A program made the position numbers and the translations under genes. This document shows positions 45,622 to 55,727 of a stretch of 64,000 nucleotides of DNA, one piece after another (the stretch's first letter is position 1; each line of letters starts with the position of its first letter). The stretch comes from Desulfobulbus rhabdoformis. GTDB lineage: Bacteria > Desulfobacterota > Desulfobulbia > Desulfobulbales > Desulfobulbaceae. The DNA is taken from contig NZ_JAFFQA010000021.1 in NCBI RefSeq assembly GCF_016919065.1, positions 1 to 64,000 of the forward strand, written 5' to 3'. The notes beneath the pieces were generated by a model, which was not told where the DNA came from, did not search any database, and worked only from the letters and a program-made list of their open reading frames with translations.

Positions 45622-46088
45622 TGCGATATCTGCTTGTCGTCTGTGCCTTGTTGCTGCAGCAGGTGCAGAGCGAAGCCGCTCAACTCGTGAGCATTGCCGG
45701 AGAAGGCGTTAACATGCGGGTTGCGCCGGGAACAGATCAGCCTATTCTGTGGAAACTTGACAAAGGGTTTCCCCTCCAGGTGATCAGCACGCGTGGCAGT
45801 TGGCTCAAGGTTCGTGATTTCGAACAGTCCACCGGTTGGGTGCATCGAGCGACAACCCAGCAGGCCCCCACGGTGATTGTAAAGGTCAACGAGGGGCTTG
45901 ATCAGATGATCAATGTCCGCGAGGCGCCTGACTTGCAAGCCGAGATAGTGGCCACGGCCACCTATGGCACAGTGTTTGATGTGCTGGGTACCCAGGGAAG
46001 CTGGGTTCATGTCCGCCACGATCAGGGCGTAACCGGTTGGGTCTTTAAGGAGTTACTCTGGGGAAGTACCCAGAAGTTTAAGAGGTAG
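45618..46088 (+). CDS. Secreted SH3b-domain protein
   Basis: The 156-residue protein has a signal peptide (MRYLLVVCALLLQQVQSEA) and two bacterial SH3 domains. The first spans about 20-80 (GVNMRVAPGTDQPILWKLDKGFPLQV...WLKVRDFEQSTGWVH) and the second about 85-150 (INVREAPDLQAEIVATATYGTVFDVL...WVHVRHDQGVTGWV). Such repeats often bind cell-wall peptides. The gene overlaps the polyferredoxin stop by 4 nt, so it is cotranscribed, but a functional link is unclear. No catalytic domain is present. Confidence 0.88.
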   Translation: MMRYLLVVCALLLQQVQSEAAQLVSIAGEGVNMRVAPGTDQPILWKLDKGFPLQVISTRGSWLKVRDFEQSTGWVHRATTQQAPTVIVKVNEGLDQMINVREAPDLQAEIVATATYGTVFDVLGTQGSWVHVRHDQGVTGWVFKELLWGSTQKFKR

Positions 46089-46226
46089 GCGAAGTAGGAA
46101 AGATCGTAAAGCAGTCATAATTCAGTCAGACCTTGAGCCGGGCTGGAGAGAGCTAAAGAAGTTCATCGTTTTATTTTCACCCCATCTGCACCACGTTTGT
46201 CGTTGGGTTGCGAGGTTTTTGAAAAT

Positions 46227-47024
46227 ATGTACGACGTAACCCGATCGATACCGATGATTCCCGATAAAAAGCTGATACGTCTGCGCTTTGAACAGGCGGC
46301 AGATACGTACGAACAGCACGCCACGGTCCAGCACCGGGTGGCCGAGCATTTGTTGACCATGTTGGCCAAGGCCGCCCCCGATTTAAGTCCGCAGCAGGCC
46401 CTTGAGATCGGCTGCTGTACCGGCTTGTTGACCCAACGAATTTTTGAGCGATTTCCCGGGCTCACCCACCTGACCATCAGTGATTTGGTCGCTGCCTTTG
46501 AGGAATGTATCTGCCGAAAAATCGGACCCAAGGCAGAGGACATGACCTTTGTTGCAGGGGACATCGAATCGGTCCGCCTGCCTGGGGACTACGACCTGAT
46601 CATTTCTTCCTCCACACTGCACTGGGTCCATGATTTTCCCGCGGTCTGCGATAAACTGCACCGGCACCTCAATGCGAACGGAATATTTGCCCTTTCTCTC
46701 TACGGTAAGGAAAACCTGCGGGAAATTAGAGAAGTAGCCGGAGTTGGTCTAGTCTACCGAACGTTGGATCAGGTCTTGACGGTTATGTCCGAGCGTTTTG
46801 AGATTCTAGCGGCAGAAGAGGCCCTGGAAGTGCTGTGGTATGCCGATCCCCTTACTGTACTCAAACACCTGCGGGCCACCGGAGTGAACTCTATCGGCCA
46901 GAAAGCCTGGACCAGGCGTCAGGTGACGGATTTTATCCACAGATATCAGCATCAATTTGGTGGCGAGCAGGGCGTTCGCCTCAGCTACCATCCGCTTTTT
47001 GTCATTGCCCGTCCGAAACCGTAG
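46227..47024 (+). CDS. bioC: Malonyl-ACP O-methyltransferase BioC
   Basis: BioC methylates malonyl-ACP to start pimeloyl synthesis for biotin. The 265-residue SAM methyltransferase has LRFEQAADTYEQHATVQHRVAEHLL near the N-terminus (the BioC hallmark), motif I ALEIGCCTGLLTQ and LIISSSTLHWVHDF (the BioC HWV motif). I choose the ATG at 46227 with GAGG upstream; a shorter start at 46254 is possible. bioD follows after 44 bp, which strongly supports BioC over other methyltransferases. Confidence 0.9.
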   Translation: MYDVTRSIPMIPDKKLIRLRFEQAADTYEQHATVQHRVAEHLLTMLAKAAPDLSPQQALEIGCCTGLLTQRIFERFPGLTHLTISDLVAAFEECICRKIGPKAEDMTFVAGDIESVRLPGDYDLIISSSTLHWVHDFPAVCDKLHRHLNANGIFALSLYGKENLREIREVAGVGLVYRTLDQVLTVMSERFEILAAEEALEVLWYADPLTVLKHLRATGVNSIGQKAWTRRQVTDFIHRYQHQFGGEQGVRLSYHPLFVIARPKP

Positions 47025-47068
47025 AATTTCGATCCGCGGGCCGATTTATCACTAACAGGGGGCAGTCC

Positions 47069-47782
47069 ATGACCCAACAACAGTACACCATTGCCATCGG
47101 CGGCATTGACACCGATATCGGCAAATCCTACATTACCGGTCTTTTTGCCCGTTACCTTTTGGACCTTGGCCACTCTGTGACTACCTTAAAGCTGGTCCAG
47201 ACCGGGTGTACCGGCATCTCTGACGATATTGAGTTGCATCGAAAGCTCATGGGGCAGCCGCTCACGGACTTTGATCGCGATTCCACAACCTGCCCCTACC
47301 TGTTTCCTTTTCCCGCTTCTCCGCTCTTATCAGCGCGCATGGTTGGGAAAACCATAGAGGAATCCGTCCTTGATCAGTCGGTGGCGACCTTGCAAAAACG
47401 GTATCAGTGGGTGCTGGTTGAAGGCGCCGGTGGCCTCATGGTCCCACTGACCACCGATCTTGTGCTGCTTGATTTTTATGCTGCCCGCAAAATGCCCATG
47501 GTTTTGGTGGGCTCCCCCCGGCTTGGTTCGATCAACCATATTCGTCTCAGCCTGGAGGCGATTAAGGCACGCGATATTTCGCTCCTTGGTTTGGTCTATA
47601 ACCTGTATGGAGAGCATCCCAAGGAGATTGTCCAGGATACCCTGTTGGAGTGCCGTAAGGCTCTGACAGATTACGGTTTCAAGCAGAACCTGGTGATTGT
47701 CCCGGATATTCGGGAGTCGAGCGCAGCCTCCTGGCAGATTCTTGCAGATGCAGCCAGGGCGCATGCAGATTCGCAGGGATAA
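47069..47782 (+). CDS. bioD: Dethiobiotin synthetase BioD
   Basis: BioD closes the ureido ring of dethiobiotin from DAPA, CO2 and ATP. The 237-residue protein has the P-loop IGGIDTDIGKSYITGLF (about residues 10-26), the substrate Lys in TLKLVQTG, and VEGAGGLMVPLT (about 111-122). The ATG at 47069 follows AGGGGGC. It pairs with bioC; bioA, bioB and bioF are not in the window. A family B repeat begins 3 bp after its stop. Confidence 0.95.
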   Translation: MTQQQYTIAIGGIDTDIGKSYITGLFARYLLDLGHSVTTLKLVQTGCTGISDDIELHRKLMGQPLTDFDRDSTTCPYLFPFPASPLLSARMVGKTIEESVLDQSVATLQKRYQWVLVEGAGGLMVPLTTDLVLLDFYAARKMPMVLVGSPRLGSINHIRLSLEAIKARDISLLGLVYNLYGEHPKEIVQDTLLECRKALTDYGFKQNLVIVPDIRESSAASWQILADAARAHADSQG

Positions 47783-47784
47783 AA

Positions 47785-47999
47785 CCTGAATCCGTGACGG
47801 CGAATGGTTTCTGAATAACATATTCAGTTTCACCCGCCGCCCTTTGGGGCATCCATTAGTACGCCACCTTCACTGTTCGTAACAAGCCGATAAAGTTTAC
47901 TTTAATCGACATGTCACAAACAGCGAAGCTGACACACCAATGAATGCTCACGGATCCAGGATAAAACCTGAATCCGTGCGTACCCGCCGTCACGGATTG
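47785..47999 (-). repeat. Repeat family B, full copy plus short copy (B5)
   Basis: A full copy runs 47785-47960, from CCTGAATCCGTGA to TCACGGATCCAGG. Its interior matches the 62-kb copy on the opposite strand (CACGCCACCTT-like and GATAAAG(T/A) segments). Directly beside it, 47967-47999 holds a short arm-to-arm copy (CCTGAATCCGTG...CACGGATTGAGG). The right arm of the short copy overlaps the end of the DUF2891 gene and provides its stop codon. Confidence 0.85.
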
Positions 48000-48949
48000 A
48001 GGGCATCGGCAAGACTATGGGCAAAGAGTCCGAATTGCGCCACCCAGTGACCATAGCGCTGGTAGTCTTCAATCCAGTGGCTGCGCTCCTGCAGCATAGT
48101 GTCGAGGTGAGCATGGTAGGCCCGCCGGTAGATTGGTTTGCCTGTCGCCTGGTAGAGTGCCCATAATCCCCAGGCACGGGAGTAGTTGAGCCCTCCTTGA
48201 TGCGCTGTCTGTACAGGGAAATGGATAGGGGAAAGGCTTTCCTCCTGGATAATCCCTTCTAAAAGCGCTATTTCTTCGTCTCCTTTTAATTCTTGAGCCA
48301 AAAGTAGGGCTAGAGCCTTGGGTGCAAAAAAACCGCGGACACGGTGGAAATCGGGCCAATGCGGGACAGCCCTGATGCGAGAGAGTGCGAGGTTTCGAAT
48401 TTCCAGCCAGTTGTCCTCGCGTCCGGTAAATTTCGCCCATTTGGCGAGCTGATAGAGATACCAGGAGCCGTTGTCGTATTCCGAGGAGCGGAGATCACCC
48501 CCTCCGGTTCTGGCATAGTCCAAGAGAGAGAGGTAGATAAAGTCGCCAGTCCGGTGCAGGCTGGCGTTATTCCAGAGTTGCTCGGCATCCCGGGCAAGCT
48601 GGAGAAACCAGGCCCTGCCGTAGGGGCGTTCAAAGAACTCTCCTCGGGCGTCGCTTTGTTGCAGCATGGAGAGTTCTCGCTCAATTCCCAGAGCAGATAA
48701 ACGTTTGAGGCTCTGCGGCGGCTGGGCCAGTTTTTTTGCACTGTAGCAGAGCGCCCAGTGTGCATGGACCGCTGAGTGCCAGTCAATGCAACCGTGAAAG
48801 AGTGGATGATCTGTGTCCCGGCGTTCGACACAAGTCTGCACCGGTTCAGCAAGCAGGGCAATGGCATGCCTTTGATCTGTTGCCCCACTCATTCCCCCTC
48901 CTGCCAGGCTGAGGTAAGCCACAAACGCACTGACCAGCCACGTTCTCAT
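47990..48949 (-). CDS. DUF2891 family secreted protein
   Basis: The 319-residue protein has a probable signal peptide (MRTWLVSAFVAYLSLAGGGMSGA) and family-typical segments HGCIDWHSAVHAHWAL (about 53-68), ERPYGRAWFLQLARD (about 106-120) and HLDTMLQERSHWIEDYQRYGHWVAQFGLFA near the C-terminus. DUF2891 members look like alpha/alpha-toroid carbohydrate-active enzymes, but activity is unproven. The last codons (CTC AAT CCG TGA) lie inside a family B arm. The gene overlaps the upstream 175-residue gene by 4 nt. Confidence 0.88.
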   Translation of the reverse strand: MRTWLVSAFVAYLSLAGGGMSGATDQRHAIALLAEPVQTCVERRDTDHPLFHGCIDWHSAVHAHWALCYSAKKLAQPPQSLKRLSALGIERELSMLQQSDARGEFFERPYGRAWFLQLARDAEQLWNNASLHRTGDFIYLSLLDYARTGGGDLRSSEYDNGSWYLYQLAKWAKFTGREDNWLEIRNLALSRIRAVPHWPDFHRVRGFFAPKALALLLAQELKGDEEIALLEGIIQEESLSPIHFPVQTAHQGGLNYSRAWGLWALYQATGKPIYRRAYHAHLDTMLQERSHWIEDYQRYGHWVAQFGLFAHSLADALNP

Positions 48950-49473
48950 CGTTCCCGCTGTATGCGGAAGGTTCCTGAACCTCTTTCTCTTTGGGGGATG
49001 AACCAGCGGCCTTTGATCGAGCCGCGCCGAATGACTCCCTTATAGATGACTTTGTGGGTGACCCCGCCTTTACCAGTGTAGTGTTTGACAAATTCAATTT
49101 TGTTCTCACGGTCAATACGCCCTTTCACATCTGCGGTGAGAAACCTGGAGTGCCTTTTACCAAAGGTCTGCGGTTCTTTGATAAAACCGGAAAAGGACTT
49201 TCGTTTCTGGTGCGTGATCACGAGGTGAAACGGAACATCCGGACGTCGGCTGTGCCGCTCATAGCTGTAGAATCCGCGCCATGACCCCCGCAGATCGTGT
49301 CCCCGGTACTGCTTAGAGGAAGCCTGTTCCCGCTGATGACAAATGCGATCGATCTCGTGTTTAGAATAGCCTGCGTCGATGAGTTTCAGGGTTTCTTCCT
49401 TACTGCAGTAGGCTGAGGCAAATGTGGCACTTAGGCCCAGAATGAAGAGGATGAGGGTGAATTTTTTTAACAT
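48946..49473 (-). CDS. Secreted protein of unknown function
   Basis: The 175-residue protein starts with a signal peptide (MLKKFTLILFILGLSATFASA) and continues with a helical CSKEETLKLIDAGYSKHEIDRIC segment carrying two Cys that may form a disulfide. A beta-rich, very basic domain follows (GSWRGFYSYERHSRRPDVPFHLVI...GVIRRGSIKGRWFIP), resembling lipocalin-like bacterial domains that start GxWxGxY. I do not recognise a named family. The ATGA overlap with the DUF2891 gene implies a two-gene operon. Confidence 0.78.
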   Translation of the reverse strand: MLKKFTLILFILGLSATFASAYCSKEETLKLIDAGYSKHEIDRICHQREQASSKQYRGHDLRGSWRGFYSYERHSRRPDVPFHLVITHQKRKSFSGFIKEPQTFGKRHSRFLTADVKGRIDRENKIEFVKHYTGKGGVTHKVIYKGVIRRGSIKGRWFIPQRERGSGTFRIQRER

Positions 49474-49609
49474 CGACCATACTCCTTGCTAAGTTGATGG
49501 GGGAGGGCTAAGAGAGATGCAGATATTGTCCGGTTTTTGGGCGGTGAAGTCAACTCCAGCCCGGATTTCCCATAAGTTGTTATTCAGAAAACTACCACCC
49601 AGGTTGTCC

Positions 49610-49957
49610 ATGAACCAAACATCAAAATCATATCATTGTCGTACCGTTGAAGAGCTGACCAGGGAATTGCGCCATTTTGCCGGAGAGCGGGATTGGGACA
49701 GGCATCATACTCCTAAAAACCTGGCCTCTGCGCTGATTGTCGAAGCCGCAGAACTGCTGGAGCATTTTCAATGGTTGAGCCAGGAGGAGAGTCAAGATCT
49801 CGCGCCTGAGAAAAAGAAAGAGGTGGCCCATGAAATCGCCGATGTGTTTATTTATCTCACCCGGCTTGCCGATCGCCTCGATATCGATCTGATGGCCGCG
49901 GCCTCGGAGAAGATGGGGCTCAATGCGATTAAATATCCACCAAAAACTCATACCTGA
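49610..49957 (+). CDS. MazG-like nucleotide pyrophosphohydrolase
   Basis: This small all-alpha NTP pyrophosphohydrolase, about 115 residues, resembles the bacterial dCTPase/MazG-like group that cleaves abnormal or excess nucleotides to the monophosphate. The metal-binding helices are visible: SALIVEAAELLEHFQW (E-x-x-E pattern) and KEVAHEIADVFIYLTRLAD (E-x-x-D). The ATG at 49610 places the first helix at the usual distance. The 3' end overlaps the phosphotransferase gene by 35 nt. Substrate unknown. Confidence 0.88.
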   Translation: MNQTSKSYHCRTVEELTRELRHFAGERDWDRHHTPKNLASALIVEAAELLEHFQWLSQEESQDLAPEKKKEVAHEIADVFIYLTRLADRLDIDLMAAASEKMGLNAIKYPPKTHT

Positions 49958-51044
49958 GGGCCACAGGTTGTTGCTCCATCTTGATGCCGCCCTGGAATTT
50001 TTTTTTCCCCATGCGCCCATTGTGTCCATCTCTCCTTTGGGAGAAGGCAATATCAATGAGACCCTGCGGGTTACACTGAATACCGGGCAATCCTGGGTAT
50101 TGCAGCGTTTGCACCCAGGGGTTTTCAAAGATGTTGATGCGGTTATGACCAACATGCGTCTGGTCACCGAGCAGCTCAATCAACAGGAGACAACCTCTCT
50201 CGAATTTTTTCGACTGGGAGCCAATCCAAACGGGCTGGATCAGTATACAGATGCTGCCGGATGCAGTTGGCGAATACTGAGCTATATCAAAGATTGCCGT
50301 ACGCTTTCCCAGGTTCACTCCCCAGGCCAGGCCAGAGCAATCGGTCAACTCTTAGGGCATTTTCATCAACTGAGTTCAGGGCTTAGCCCCGAGCAACTCT
50401 GTGATCCCTTACCAGGCTTTCATCAGACACCACAGTATCTGCACCATTATGACGGGCTGGAAGTCAAGCAACGCTTTGAAAATGCAGCAGAAAGCCAGTG
50501 CAGCCTGCAGATAGAGCGGTTACGTCCACTGGCAACAGTGTTGGAGGAGCACAGGGAGGCGCTGACTCATCGGGTTATTCATGGGGATCCCAAGGTGGGC
50601 AATTTTCTCTTTGCCCGTGAGACGGAACAGGCCGTAAGCCTCATTGATCTGGATACGGTCAAACCCGGCCTTTTGTTGCATGATCTGGGGGATTGCCTTC
50701 GCTCCTGCTGCAATCAGCAGGGAGAGGCCCACCCACGGCCGGAGACAACCACCTTTGATTCGGTGCTTTTTGCAGCTCTGATGGAAGGGTATCTCCAGCA
50801 GGCCGTGGATCTTCTCAATGCCACTGACCAGGCATTGCTGGTGCAATCGGCAGCGGTGATCAGCTTTGAGCTTGGACTGCGGTTTTTTATCGATCACCTT
50901 GAAAATGACCACTATTTTAAAGTGCAACATTCCGGGCAGAACCTGCATCGAGCCCGTATTCAACTGCAGCTCAGCGTATCGATTCTTGAACAGCAGGAGG
51001 ACCTTGAGCAGCAATTGGCCTCTCTGCTGCGCTCATTTACCTGA
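49923..51044 (+). CDS. Aminoglycoside-phosphotransferase-fold sugar kinase
   Basis: The 373-residue protein has the APH/choline-kinase fold. The N-terminal nucleotide-binding part includes SPLGEGNINETLRV and WVLQRLHPGVF (catalytic-lobe Gln/Lys position). The catalytic loop is THRVIHGDPKVGNFLF (about 215-230) with Asp, and the metal motif is VSLIDLDTVKPGLLLHDLGD (about 238-257). It resembles N-acetylhexosamine kinases more than antibiotic phosphotransferases, so a sugar or small metabolite is the likelier substrate. It overlaps the MazG-like gene by 35 nt if the ATG at 49923 is right. Confidence 0.82.
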   Translation: MRLNIHQKLIPEGHRLLLHLDAALEFFFPHAPIVSISPLGEGNINETLRVTLNTGQSWVLQRLHPGVFKDVDAVMTNMRLVTEQLNQQETTSLEFFRLGANPNGLDQYTDAAGCSWRILSYIKDCRTLSQVHSPGQARAIGQLLGHFHQLSSGLSPEQLCDPLPGFHQTPQYLHHYDGLEVKQRFENAAESQCSLQIERLRPLATVLEEHREALTHRVIHGDPKVGNFLFARETEQAVSLIDLDTVKPGLLLHDLGDCLRSCCNQQGEAHPRPETTTFDSVLFAALMEGYLQQAVDLLNATDQALLVQSAAVISFELGLRFFIDHLENDHYFKVQHSGQNLHRARIQLQLSVSILEQQEDLEQQLASLLRSFT

Positions 51045-51162
51045 CTGGTCCTTCCAAAGCGGTGGGCTTGCAATTGTGCTCCGGGCGGTTTATAGGGCAG
51101 CTAAACGTTTTTGTTGCCATTTAGGGCGGAAGAAACACTCAAGCACTCTCAAACGAGGAAAA

Positions 51163-52715
<1,553 letters not shown>

Positions 52716-52753
52716 ACGTTCAAACGTAAACAGAATACCTGGAGGAATCGTTC

Positions 52754-53086
52754 ATGACCGGAGTAGCATGGGCCGCAGACGCAGCGGCACCCGGAGGGAT
52801 GGCTGCCTTGAGCCAGTTTGTCCCGCTCATCCTTATTTTTATCGTTTTTTACTTCCTGCTTATTCGGCCGCAGCAGAAAAAAGCCAAAGAGCATCAGAGC
52901 TATCTGGCCAATCTGAAAAAAGGCGACAAGGTTGTCACCAACGGCGGCATCTTCGGCCAGATCGCCAATATCGCAGAGAATGTGGTCACCCTGGAGATTG
53001 CGGATAACGTACGTATCAAGATCAGCCGTGGTTCCATTGCCGGTTCTGCCTCCGAGGCGGAGAAGGCTCCCGCGAAAAAAGGCTGA
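52754..53086 (+). CDS. yajC: Sec translocon accessory protein YajC
   Basis: YajC is a small single-pass membrane protein associated with SecDF and the Sec translocon. The 110-residue sequence has the membrane segment FVPLILIFIVFYFLLIRPQQKK (about 22-43, with the hallmark RPQQKK) and the GDKVVTNGGIFGQIANI domain. AGGAA lies upstream of the ATG. secD/secF do not follow here; a terminator does. Confidence 0.95.
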   Translation: MTGVAWAADAAAPGGMAALSQFVPLILIFIVFYFLLIRPQQKKAKEHQSYLANLKKGDKVVTNGGIFGQIANIAENVVTLEIADNVRIKISRGSIAGSASEAEKAPAKKG

Positions 53087-53185
53087 GGGCTTGGTGGGTG
53101 TAACTGATTTTCATCGTGTATGAAAATATTCGAACCTGAGCTTGCCCGAATCTGATTACAGCTCTTGAGCTTATCAGAATTTTTT

Positions 53186-53222
53186 GGCCGCACCGCCGCG
53201 TATACGGAGGTGCGGCCTTTTT
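53186..53222. terminator. Rho-independent terminator after yajC
   Basis: GGCCGCACC and GGTGCGGCC form a 9-bp GC-rich stem. The stem is followed by TTTTT on the plus strand, with a T-rich stretch also just before it. It ends the slyD-tgt-yajC unit about 100 bp after yajC. Confidence 0.9.
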
Positions 53223-53264
53223 AATTTTGTAAGGCTACTGATCTCAGGCGTGGAGTAAACAAGC

Positions 53265-54056
53265 ATGGAACAGGTCATATTTAACGGTAAAACAGCCGAG
53301 CACCCGGTGCTGATCACCGATGAGGACAGCCTGCGCAGTCTGCGTTTTGGTACGGAGGAGCGGCAGAGCTGCCTTGATCTGGATGCACCGCATATTTTGC
53401 AGTTGGCCTATACCCAGTGGATGACCACCGCGCTTTTTCTCCACCCGCAGCCGTCGCGTTTTCTTGTCGTTGGCTTGGGGGGCGCTGCCTTACCCCATTT
53501 TCTGCTGCACCATTTTCCCGCCTGCGAACTGACCATTGTCGAGAAACAGCGGCTGGTTATCGATCTGGCGCATGGCTATTTCCGTCTGCCATTGAAGCCA
53601 GAGCAGATTCGTCTTTGTCACCAGGATGCACTTCATTTTGGCCGCAACGAGCCCCCTGGCGACTACCATACGGCCTTTCTCGATATTTACGGGGCGGGCG
53701 CCATGGCACCGGCTCTGTTTGATCCTCTGTTCTACAGACTGCTGCTTGAACAGCTGGAGGGCCAGGGCACGCTTGCCATCAACCTCTGGAGCGGGAATCG
53801 CCGGCTCTTTCAGCAGGCCCTGGAAGCCATCCATGAGGCCAGTGACGGCCAGATGCTCTCCATGCAGGTCAAAAAGCGCAGCAACGCCATAGTGCTGGCC
53901 TTTCCCGGGCAGATCCCTCACAAAGCTATAAAAAGAGCACGTAAACAGAGCACCGGCCTTCAACAGGCCTATGGCATCGATTACCCCCTATTCTTCAAAC
54001 GATTGCGTCGAACTAACCGCATTCCCATTCTCTCGACCTTGTTCGCTCATGCCTGA
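53265..54056 (+). CDS. Spermidine-synthase-like methyltransferase-fold protein
   Basis: The 263-residue protein has the spermidine synthase (PAPT/SpeE) fold: FLVVGLGGAALPHFLLHHFP (motif I, about 66-85), then ELTIVEKQRLVIDLAH with the acidic ribose contact, DALHFGR and YHTAFLDIYGAGAMAP. The canonical SpeE decarboxy-AdoMet/putrescine residues are not clearly complete (a polyamine synthase would normally show GGGDG), so the product may not be spermidine. The 3' end overlaps the convergent radical SAM gene by 10 nt. Confidence 0.8.
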   Translation: MEQVIFNGKTAEHPVLITDEDSLRSLRFGTEERQSCLDLDAPHILQLAYTQWMTTALFLHPQPSRFLVVGLGGAALPHFLLHHFPACELTIVEKQRLVIDLAHGYFRLPLKPEQIRLCHQDALHFGRNEPPGDYHTAFLDIYGAGAMAPALFDPLFYRLLLEQLEGQGTLAINLWSGNRRLFQQALEAIHEASDGQMLSMQVKKRSNAIVLAFPGQIPHKAIKRARKQSTGLQQAYGIDYPLFFKRLRRTNRIPILSTLFAHA

Positions 54057-54994
54057 TTGCCGGTGAGAGCCTGCCCCTGGAAGATATTTCTGTACTGCAT
54101 GGTGGCGTGCAGGGTCTTGCTGAGTTCGGCTGCAAGCACATTCCATTTGGGAGCTATAAGCAGGTCGGGGTGAGCACTGGACCAGATCCGGTGGAGAGTG
54201 ATCGACTCTGGAATATGCGGCAGGAGGGCTGTCAGCAGCTCCATATAGGCCTCGAGAGAGAAAACAGGTACTTCACTCCGTTTGTAGAGCGTATGCAGAT
54301 GTGTGCCGCGTATAACCTGCAAATGGTGCAACTTGAGGGCATGGATAGGAAGTGCGCAGACCGTCTGCAGGGTCTGGAGCATATCTGCCCGGTTTTCGCC
54401 GGGAAGCCCCAAAATGAGATGAACCCCAATCTGTACTTGAGGCTGGGCGGCAATGCGTTCCACCGCCAGGGTAAAATCAGCAAAGCTATGGTTTCGATTC
54501 AGGAAGTGCAGACTGCGTTCATGGGCTGACTGCAGACCAAGCTCTATGAGGCAGTCTTTGCCGCTTTTGTCGATCAACCTGGAGAGCTCTGCCGGGAGAT
54601 CAGGCGCGATGCAGTCTGGACGGGTGGAAAGAATCAATCCACGGCAGTCGGGCTGCGACAGCACCTGTTCCAAAAGAGGGAGGAGCTGGTCAGTCGGCAA
54701 GGCTGTACAACTCTCTTGCTGGAAGTAGCCCAGATAGTCATGAAAGCGCCCTTTGATCAGAAGCCGTTTTCCCCGCAGGAGCTGTGTGGTGAGGGAATCG
54801 GAAGGCCGCAGGCTTGTGGGGGTGAAGCTGGCGGGACGGCAGAAGATACAGCCCCCCTGAGCCCGATTGGGACAGGGCAGGCCAGTGTCCAGGGGGATTT
54901 TCCCCAGGGGATGGCCATAGCGCTGGCGACAATACTGGCTGAAACTCTGGATGCGGGGAGAGGCCCCTGAGGGAACCTGGAGAGTGGACGACAC
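54047..54994 (-). CDS. TIGR01212-type radical SAM protein (YhcC-like)
   Basis: The 315-residue protein has the cluster motif CPNRAQGGCIFC (about 41-52, the C-x7-C-x2-C spacing of the YhcC group), the family start SQYCRQRYGHPLGKIPLDTG, and the LILSTRPDCI and LIELGLQSAHERSLHFLNRNH segments. YhcC-group function is not established. It is the last gene of a minus-strand run with FmdE and two U32-type genes (30 bp from FmdE), and overlaps the spermidine-synthase-like gene tail to tail by 10 nt. Confidence 0.88.
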   Translation of the reverse strand: MSSTLQVPSGASPRIQSFSQYCRQRYGHPLGKIPLDTGLPCPNRAQGGCIFCRPASFTPTSLRPSDSLTTQLLRGKRLLIKGRFHDYLGYFQQESCTALPTDQLLPLLEQVLSQPDCRGLILSTRPDCIAPDLPAELSRLIDKSGKDCLIELGLQSAHERSLHFLNRNHSFADFTLAVERIAAQPQVQIGVHLILGLPGENRADMLQTLQTVCALPIHALKLHHLQVIRGTHLHTLYKRSEVPVFSLEAYMELLTALLPHIPESITLHRIWSSAHPDLLIAPKWNVLAAELSKTLHATMQYRNIFQGQALTGNQA

Positions 54995-55024
54995 GTGGGT
55001 GCGGGCAGTGAGAAGTGGGGCGGA

Positions 55025-55615
55025 TTACTTGTTGGGGAGAACCTTGTAATAGCGTTCACCGGCACAGGCACGGCAAAGAATCTGTCCATGATGCACTAAC
55101 TCCCGGCAATCCTGTACATAATCACCGCAGACACAGCACTGGACCCGGCGTATGGGACGTCCGGGCATATCACAGTCTTTGAGCTCCACTTGAACATCCT
55201 GAAACAGGAAAAGTTCATCCAGAGGCATGACCTTGTAGGCGGCGAGTTGGCGCTGGTACTTATCTTCGATCTCAGGGCAATAGTTGTCCGAGAGTTCTCG
55301 GGCGTCCTCACGGGCTGTGACACGAACGGCCTGATCTGTCTCCAGGTTGACAAAGGTTGCTGCCATGATGCCAAAATCAACCCACCGCAGGGAGCGTTTT
55401 CCCAGGCTGCAGCCGGTGACCGATTGAATCGCATCGGTGGCGCAGCGGTCGATCTCCACCAGGACGTAGAGTTTTTTGCGGTCCTTTCCCTTGGGATCAC
55501 TGATGCCGATACGCTCAAGCGCAGCTATGGACATACGTACGCCAATCACCTGTCCTGCACAGATATGCCCATGAATGCGGGTTGACTCCGCCAGCAACTC
55601 TTCAAAAGATTCCAT
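55025..55615 (-). CDS. FmdE family protein with C-terminal zinc ribbon
   Basis: FmdE-family proteins are named after subunit E of formylmethanofuran dehydrogenase but occur widely in anaerobes lacking that enzyme. The 196-residue protein has HGHICAGQVIGVRMSIAAL (about 15-33, conserved His/Cys), CATDAIQSVTGCSLGKRSLRW, and a C-terminal CCVCGDYVQD...LCRAC zinc ribbon. I prefer the ATG at 55615 (GGAAAGA upstream) over one 51 bp earlier. Role unknown; molybdenum or one-carbon metabolism is often suggested. Confidence 0.87.
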   Translation of the reverse strand: MESFEELLAESTRIHGHICAGQVIGVRMSIAALERIGISDPKGKDRKKLYVLVEIDRCATDAIQSVTGCSLGKRSLRWVDFGIMAATFVNLETDQAVRVTAREDARELSDNYCPEIEDKYQRQLAAYKVMPLDELFLFQDVQVELKDCDMPGRPIRRVQCCVCGDYVQDCRELVHHGQILCRACAGERYYKVLPNK

Positions 55616-55727
55616 TCTTTCCACCACCAAGGTTAATGTATCATCTGGATATCTGCGTTTTTTCAACCGGATTCAGGAGATAACCGGCTACCGATCTGCG
55701 CAAACTTACCCTTGTCTACAGCCGGTG

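Noticed and set aside
49923..51044. Aminoglycoside resistance gene
   Set aside because: Only the general APH fold is shared; core genomic context and overlap with a MazG-like gene fit a metabolic kinase better.
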